From JACDCA01 sp040881785 (GTDB lineage: Bacteria; Acidobacteriota; Vicinamibacteria; Vicinamibacterales; 2-12-FULL-66-21), in NCBI GenBank assembly GCA_040881785.1, contig JBBECO010000053.1, positions 1 through 38,975 of the forward strand: a stretch of DNA of 38,975 bases, read 5' to 3'. A program made the translations under genes and the position numbers. Below are positions 31,195 to 38,975 of the stretch, in pieces. Each line of letters opens with the position of its first letter. Positions within the stretch are counted from its first letter, which is position 1. Below the pieces are notes generated by a model, which was not told the DNA's origin, made no database searches, and saw only the letters and a list, made by a program, of their open reading frames with translations.

Positions 31195-32470
31195 TGGGCG
31201 GCCTGCTCCGGATCTGCACGGCGGGAAACGTCGACGACGGCAAGAGCACGCTCATCGGCCGGCTGCTCTACGACGCGCAGGGCGTCTACGAGGATCAGGT
31301 CCGCTCGGTCACGCGGGCGTCGTGCGGCCGGTCGGCGGGGCCGATCGATTTCTCACTCTTCACCGACGGGCTGCGGGCCGAACGGGAACAGGGGATCACG
31401 ATCGATGTCGCGTACCGGTACTTCGCGACGCCGCGCCGCAAGTTTATCCTCGCGGATACGCCAGGGCACGAGCAGTACACGCGCAACATGGCCACCGGAG
31501 CGTCGACCGCCGATCTCGCAATCGTGCTCGTCGACGCCAGACACGGCGTGCGCGTGCAGTCCCGCCGCCACGCGCGGATCGCGCGGCTGCTCGGCATACG
31601 GCACTGTGTGCTCGCGGTCAACAAAATGGATCTCGTCGACTTCGATCGCGGCACGTTCGAGGCGATCTGCCGCGACTTCGAGCCGCTCGCCGGCGACGCC
31701 GCCGTGCACGCGATTCCGCTGAGCGCGCTCGACGGGGATAACGTCACGACCCGCAGCGGCCGCACGCCGTGGTTCGACGGAGCACCGCTGCTCGAACATC
31801 TCGAATCGGTCCAGGTGAGCGAGAGGCTCATCCAGGGCCCGCTCCGTTTTCCCGTGCAGCTCGTGAGCCGGCCGAACGCCGACTTCCGCGGCTACGCCGG
31901 CCAGGTGCTGTCCGGAACCGTCCGTACAGGAGACCCGGTGACCGTCTGGCCGTCCGGGCGGACCACACGCGTGAAACGGATCGTCACCTGGGATGGCGAC
32001 CTCGAGGTGGCCTTCGCGCCCATGTCCGTGACGCTGGTCCTCGCCGACGATCTGGACGTGAGCCGCGGTGACATTCTCGCCGACGGCCGTGCGGATGTGG
32101 CCCGCGCGTTCGAGGCGGAGATCGTCTGGATGGACGAGCGTCCACTCGATCCCGCACGGCCGTACCTGATGAAACACGGCACAACGGTGGTCACCGCCGA
32201 GATCGACCGGCCGTTCGCGCTGAACGATATCGGGCGAGCGATCCTGACGGCATCCCGGTCAGTCGTGTTCGACCCGTATCACCGGAACCGCGGAAGCGGC
32301 AGCTTCATCCTGATCGACCCCGCCAGCAACTTCACCGCCGGCGCCGGAATGGTGCTGCACCCTGTTCACGCCGATGGCGGCACGGGAGTAAGCACGGGTG
32401 CCGCCGAACGCCTCGCGCGAGCGGCGCGCGGTGCGGCGTCCGAGGTGGAAGCCGCTGACGCCGTCCGCCG
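31194..32470 (+). CDS. cysN: Sulfate adenylyltransferase subunit 1 (GTPase), 3' end lost in gap
   Basis: 425 residues are visible before the N run. The GTPase motifs are all present: G-N-V-D-D-G-K-S-T near the N terminus, D-T-P-G-H-E-Q-Y and N-K-M-D-L-V-D. Beta-barrel domains follow to about residue 390, ending A-G-M-V-L-H-P. The frame does not stop there: a further ~36 residues (A-A-E-R-L-A-R-A-A-R-G-A...) reach the gap. They do not resemble the APS-kinase linker of CysNC and instead look like the helical start of a CysH protein. A CysN-CysH fusion is therefore possible, but the gap prevents a decision. Confidence 0.92.
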
Positions 32471-32570
32471 NNNNNNNNNNNNNNNNNNNNNNNNNNNNNN
32501 NNNNNNNNNNNNNNNNNNNNNNNNNNNNNNNNNNNNNNNNNNNNNNNNNNNNNNNNNNNNNNNNNNNNNN
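32471..32570. other. Assembly gap of 100 N
   Basis: Exactly 100 N between cysN and the cysH tail. Unlike the first gap, the flanks do not repeat each other, so real sequence is missing: at least the first 80-100 codons of cysH, and possibly the end of cysN. The frame match across the N run has no meaning because the length is a placeholder. Confidence 0.95.
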
Positions 32571-33008
32571 CTCTCGGTCATCACCCTGCGCGCCGAGCGT
32601 CCCGCTCCCGGGCTCTGGCAGACGAGCACCGACGAGTGCTGCGCACGGCACAAGGTCGGTCCGCTGTTCGCTGCGCTCGAATCCTACGATGTCTGGTTCA
32701 CGGGGCTGCGCCGCGAGCAGTCGCCGAGCCGCGCCGGCCTGCGGGAAGTCGAGGACTTCAGGCTGCCGTCAGGGACGTCGGTGACAAAAATCAGCCCGCT
32801 GGCGGCATGGACGATGGCAGATGTGTTGAGTTACGCTGAGCGGCACGCGCTGCCCCTGCTGCCGCTGTACGCGGCTGGCTATTCGAGTATCGGCTGCGAG
32901 CCATGCACGCGCCTGCCGCCGGACCCGTCCAATCCGCGGTCAGGACGCTGGCAGGGAGAAAAGCTGGAGTGCGGAATCCACATCCAACCCGCCGGTTCGC
33001 ACGACTGA
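32571..33008 (+). CDS. cysH: APS reductase (CysH), 5' part lost in gap
   Basis: The visible 145 C-terminal residues carry the paired cysteines E-C-C-A-R-H-K-V, the W-F-T-G-L-R-R-E-Q-S substrate loop, G-C-E-P-C, and the catalytic E-C-G-I-H. The C-C ... C-x-x-C set binds a [4Fe-4S] cluster, which is the mark of enzymes that reduce APS directly, not PAPS. That agrees with the absence of an APS kinase gene in the visible operon. It makes sulfite for the siroheme sulfite reductase upstream. It is the last gene of the operon, converging on a small minus-strand gene 9 bp away. Confidence 0.93.
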   Translation, partial: LSVITLRAERPAPGLWQTSTDECCARHKVGPLFAALESYDVWFTGLRREQSPSRAGLREVEDFRLPSGTSVTKISPLAAWTMADVLSYAERHALPLLPLYAAGYSSIGCEPCTRLPPDPSNPRSGRWQGEKLECGIHIQPAGSHD

Positions 33009-33017
33009 GGCGGACGG

Positions 33018-33230
33018 CTACGACATCTCGCGGGAGGCGTAGAGGCCCGGCGCGGTCGTGAACGCCGGCTCCTCGGCTGCCCCCTCCTCGTGGAGGCGCT
33101 CGCGGATCCGCTGGCGAAGCCACTCGATCGGCTCCGGCTCCGCGTCCAGAAGGGCCCGCCACTGAGACTCTGGGAGCGCGAGGCTCAGCACGCGCACGAT
33201 GCCGTCAGTTCGATCTTTGTCAGGGTCCAT
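33018..33230 (-). CDS. Small hypothetical protein
   Basis: A 70-residue frame from ATG 33230. The sequence is acidic and helical (E-W-L-R-Q-R-I-R-E-R-L-H-E-E-G in the middle) with W and P residues. No family is recognised, no membrane segment, no cysteine. The frame is open 17 codons further upstream to another ATG. The ribosome site is weak (CCAGAG). It stands alone on the minus strand between cysH and the next plus-strand gene. A chance frame cannot be excluded. Confidence 0.45.
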   Translation of the reverse strand: MDPDKDRTDGIVRVLSLALPESQWRALLDAEPEPIEWLRQRIRERLHEEGAAEEPAFTTAPGLYASREMS

Positions 33231-33328
33231 GCTCTGGATGATAGGCCGGAGCGCTGCAGATGGTTGATAGAACCTGCGCATCGCACCGATCCAATTCGCT
33301 CATGCAACGCGCCGCTCATTTGTCACAT

Positions 33329-34597
33329 ATGACGCTTACCACCGACCATGATGCCGTCGTCACCGCCGAGGGCCATCTCGTCGATTCGCAGATCCTGAAG
33401 GCCATCTTCGACAGGGTCATCGAGCGCGGGGGCGCCTTTGAGGTCCTGCACTTCGATCTCGGGCGCACGAACGAGGATTTTTCAAAGCTGACGCTCCGCG
33501 TCTCGACGAGCACCGCCGAGGGGCTCGCACGCCTGGTCGAGGATCTCATTCCCTTCGGCTGCCACGCGGCGGAGGAGCGCGATGCGCTCGTCCGCATGAC
33601 CGACCGCGCCGGGTGTGTGCCGCCGGACTTCTACGCCACCACGAACCTGCGGACGCACGTCCGAATCGATGGCCGGTGGGCTTCCGTGGAACGGCAGCGG
33701 ATGGACGCCGTGATCGTCGTCGAGGAGGGGCGCGCACTGTGCCGCAAGCTGCGCGACGTGAAGGCCGGGGACCATGTGGTCTGCGGGCTGAGCGGCCTGA
33801 GGGTGACCCCGGAGTTCCGCGACCGGGAACGCGCGGATTTCGCGTTCATGACCAACGAGATCTCGTCAGAGCGCCGGGTCGGCGCAAGCGTGGAGCGGAT
33901 CGCCGGCATGATGCGCCAGACGCGGGCGCAGGGCGCACGGATCGCCTTCGTGGCCGGCCCGGTCGTCGTGCATACGGGCGGCGCCGTCTATTTCTCGGAG
34001 CTGATCCGGCTGGGGTACGTGAACCTGCTGCTGGCCGGTAACGCGCTGGCGGTGCACGACGCGGAGCTCGCCATGTTCGGCACGTCACTCGGTGTGGATC
34101 TCGAGAAAGGCGACCCCGTTCAGGGCGGCCACCGTCACCACATGCGGGCCATCAACGCCATCAATGGGGCCGGCGGCATCCGCGCGGCGGTCGAGCGTGG
34201 CGTGCTGACGAGCGGCGTCATGGTCGACTGCGTGCGGCACAACGTCGAGTACCTGCTGGCAGGCAGCATCCGCGACGATGGGCCGCTGGCCGACACCCTG
34301 ACCGACATGAATGTGGCACAGGACCGCTACGCGCAAGCCCTGGCCGATGTCGGCATGGTGATCGTGCTCTCGACCATGCTCCACGGCATCGGCGTGGGCA
34401 ACATGCTGCCGGCGTGGGTTCCCGTCGTCTGCGTCGACATCAATCCGGCCGTCGTGACGAAGCTGGCCGATCGGGGCTCTTCGCAGACGATCGGCCTCGT
34501 CACCGATGTCGGACTGTTTCTTCACCAGCTCGCCAGCCGTCTCGCGGAGGATCGGCCGGCCGGTCGAGCCGACCCGGCCGCCGCATCGCAGGCATGA
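33329..34597 (+). CDS. TIGR00300-family protein, archaeal ornithine cyclodeaminase-like
   Basis: A 422-residue protein of the TIGR00300 / LOR-SDH-domain family. The N terminus G-H-L-V-D-S-Q-I-L-K-A-I-F-D and G-G-x-F-E-V-L-H-F-D-L-G-R are hallmarks. The C-terminal Rossmann part has G-G-A-V-Y-F-S-E-L-I-R, L-L-A-G-N-A-L-A-V-H-D-A-E, N-G-A-G-G-I and V-D-I-N-P-A-V-V. Archaeal members have been reported to act as NAD-dependent ornithine cyclodeaminases (ornithine to proline plus ammonia), and the domain also forms the C-terminal part of cyanobacterial AgrE/ArgZ. The ATG at 33329 fits the family N terminus; an ATG at 33302 is in frame. Neither has a clear ribosome site. It precedes gltB by 92 bp, which suits nitrogen metabolism. 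Confidence 0.82.
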   Translation: MTLTTDHDAVVTAEGHLVDSQILKAIFDRVIERGGAFEVLHFDLGRTNEDFSKLTLRVSTSTAEGLARLVEDLIPFGCHAAEERDALVRMTDRAGCVPPDFYATTNLRTHVRIDGRWASVERQRMDAVIVVEEGRALCRKLRDVKAGDHVVCGLSGLRVTPEFRDRERADFAFMTNEISSERRVGASVERIAGMMRQTRAQGARIAFVAGPVVVHTGGAVYFSELIRLGYVNLLLAGNALAVHDAELAMFGTSLGVDLEKGDPVQGGHRHHMRAINAINGAGGIRAAVERGVLTSGVMVDCVRHNVEYLLAGSIRDDGPLADTLTDMNVAQDRYAQALADVGMVIVLSTMLHGIGVGNMLPAWVPVVCVDINPAVVTKLADRGSSQTIGLVTDVGLFLHQLASRLAEDRPAGRADPAAASQA

Positions 34598-34689
34598 GTT
34601 TCGCGCATAGTGTAATCAGAAGCTGAACGCATGATTCGGATCAGCAGATTCTGTGCTCCATCCGAGGCGATCGGCTTCATAAGAGAGGC

Positions 34690-38975
<4,286 letters not shown>

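Noticed and set aside
32398..32470. A separate cysH start at GTG 32399 with GGGAG upstream
   Set aside because: The resulting frame reads as Arg/Pro-rich shadow sequence, not as a CysH N terminus. The CysN frame gives the more plausible residues.

Overview
The window looks like a scaffold piece from a high-GC Gram-negative bacterium. My best guess is Acidobacteriota, perhaps class Vicinamibacteria, and this is inference: it rests on the gene families, on the many short intergenic repeat families (heptamers, a TTCAACACGG-type repeat, GGGGTCAGACC units) and on the high GC content. Two 100-N gaps (13919-14018 and 32471-32570) show that it is a draft assembly. The first gap is flanked by identical 55-base ends, so it is almost certainly a scaffolding artefact inside one SRP RNA gene.

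Layout. 1-5190 is an accessory defence island that ends at the 3' side of a tRNA-Asn gene: the tail of a DUF5615-like protein, a one-protein primase-helicase-nuclease of the TOTE type, and an AbiE toxin-antitoxin pair with a perfect operator-like palindrome. 5193-6396 holds tRNA-Asn, an OsmC protein and a small membrane protein. 6397-10897 holds repeats and a three-gene set: a flippase-like membrane protein, a sugar/inositol-phosphate-type nucleotidyltransferase, and a large fusion of flippase, degenerate nucleotidyltransferase and CDP-alcohol phosphotransferase. 10898-14151 is the conserved block SRP RNA - dnaX - ybaB - recR (minus strand), next to a large heptamer-repeat hairpin. 14188-15098 is a scar made of two decayed genes.

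15103-22764 is a minus-strand threonine/isoleucine operon: thrB, a threonine synthase paralogue, thrC, fused aspartokinase-homoserine dehydrogenase, and ilvA, which carries a one-base frameshift. 22765-23120 is a divergent control region. From it runs a plus-strand cysteine/sulfate assimilation operon (23121-33008): siroheme synthesis (two genes), ferredoxin-type sulfite reductase, cysteine synthase, a JAMM peptidase, a ubiquitin-like/E1/rhodanese fusion, a TauE-type exporter, CysD, CysN and APS reductase. After that come a small unknown gene, a TIGR00300-type (archaeal ornithine cyclodeaminase-like) enzyme and the large subunit of glutamate synthase, which runs off the right end.

The two most interesting systems are linked. 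(1) The cysteine operon begins with a short, apparently leaderless reading frame containing Cys-Ile-Cys-Cys-Cys, followed by mutually exclusive hairpins and a strong intrinsic terminator: a textbook-like cysteine attenuator. (2) Inside the operon the sulfur-carrier protein is the N-terminal part of a polyprotein whose Gly-Gly end is internal, and a JAMM peptidase gene overlaps the start of that fusion gene. This suggests proteolytic maturation of a ubiquitin-like sulfur carrier used by the adjacent cysteine synthase.
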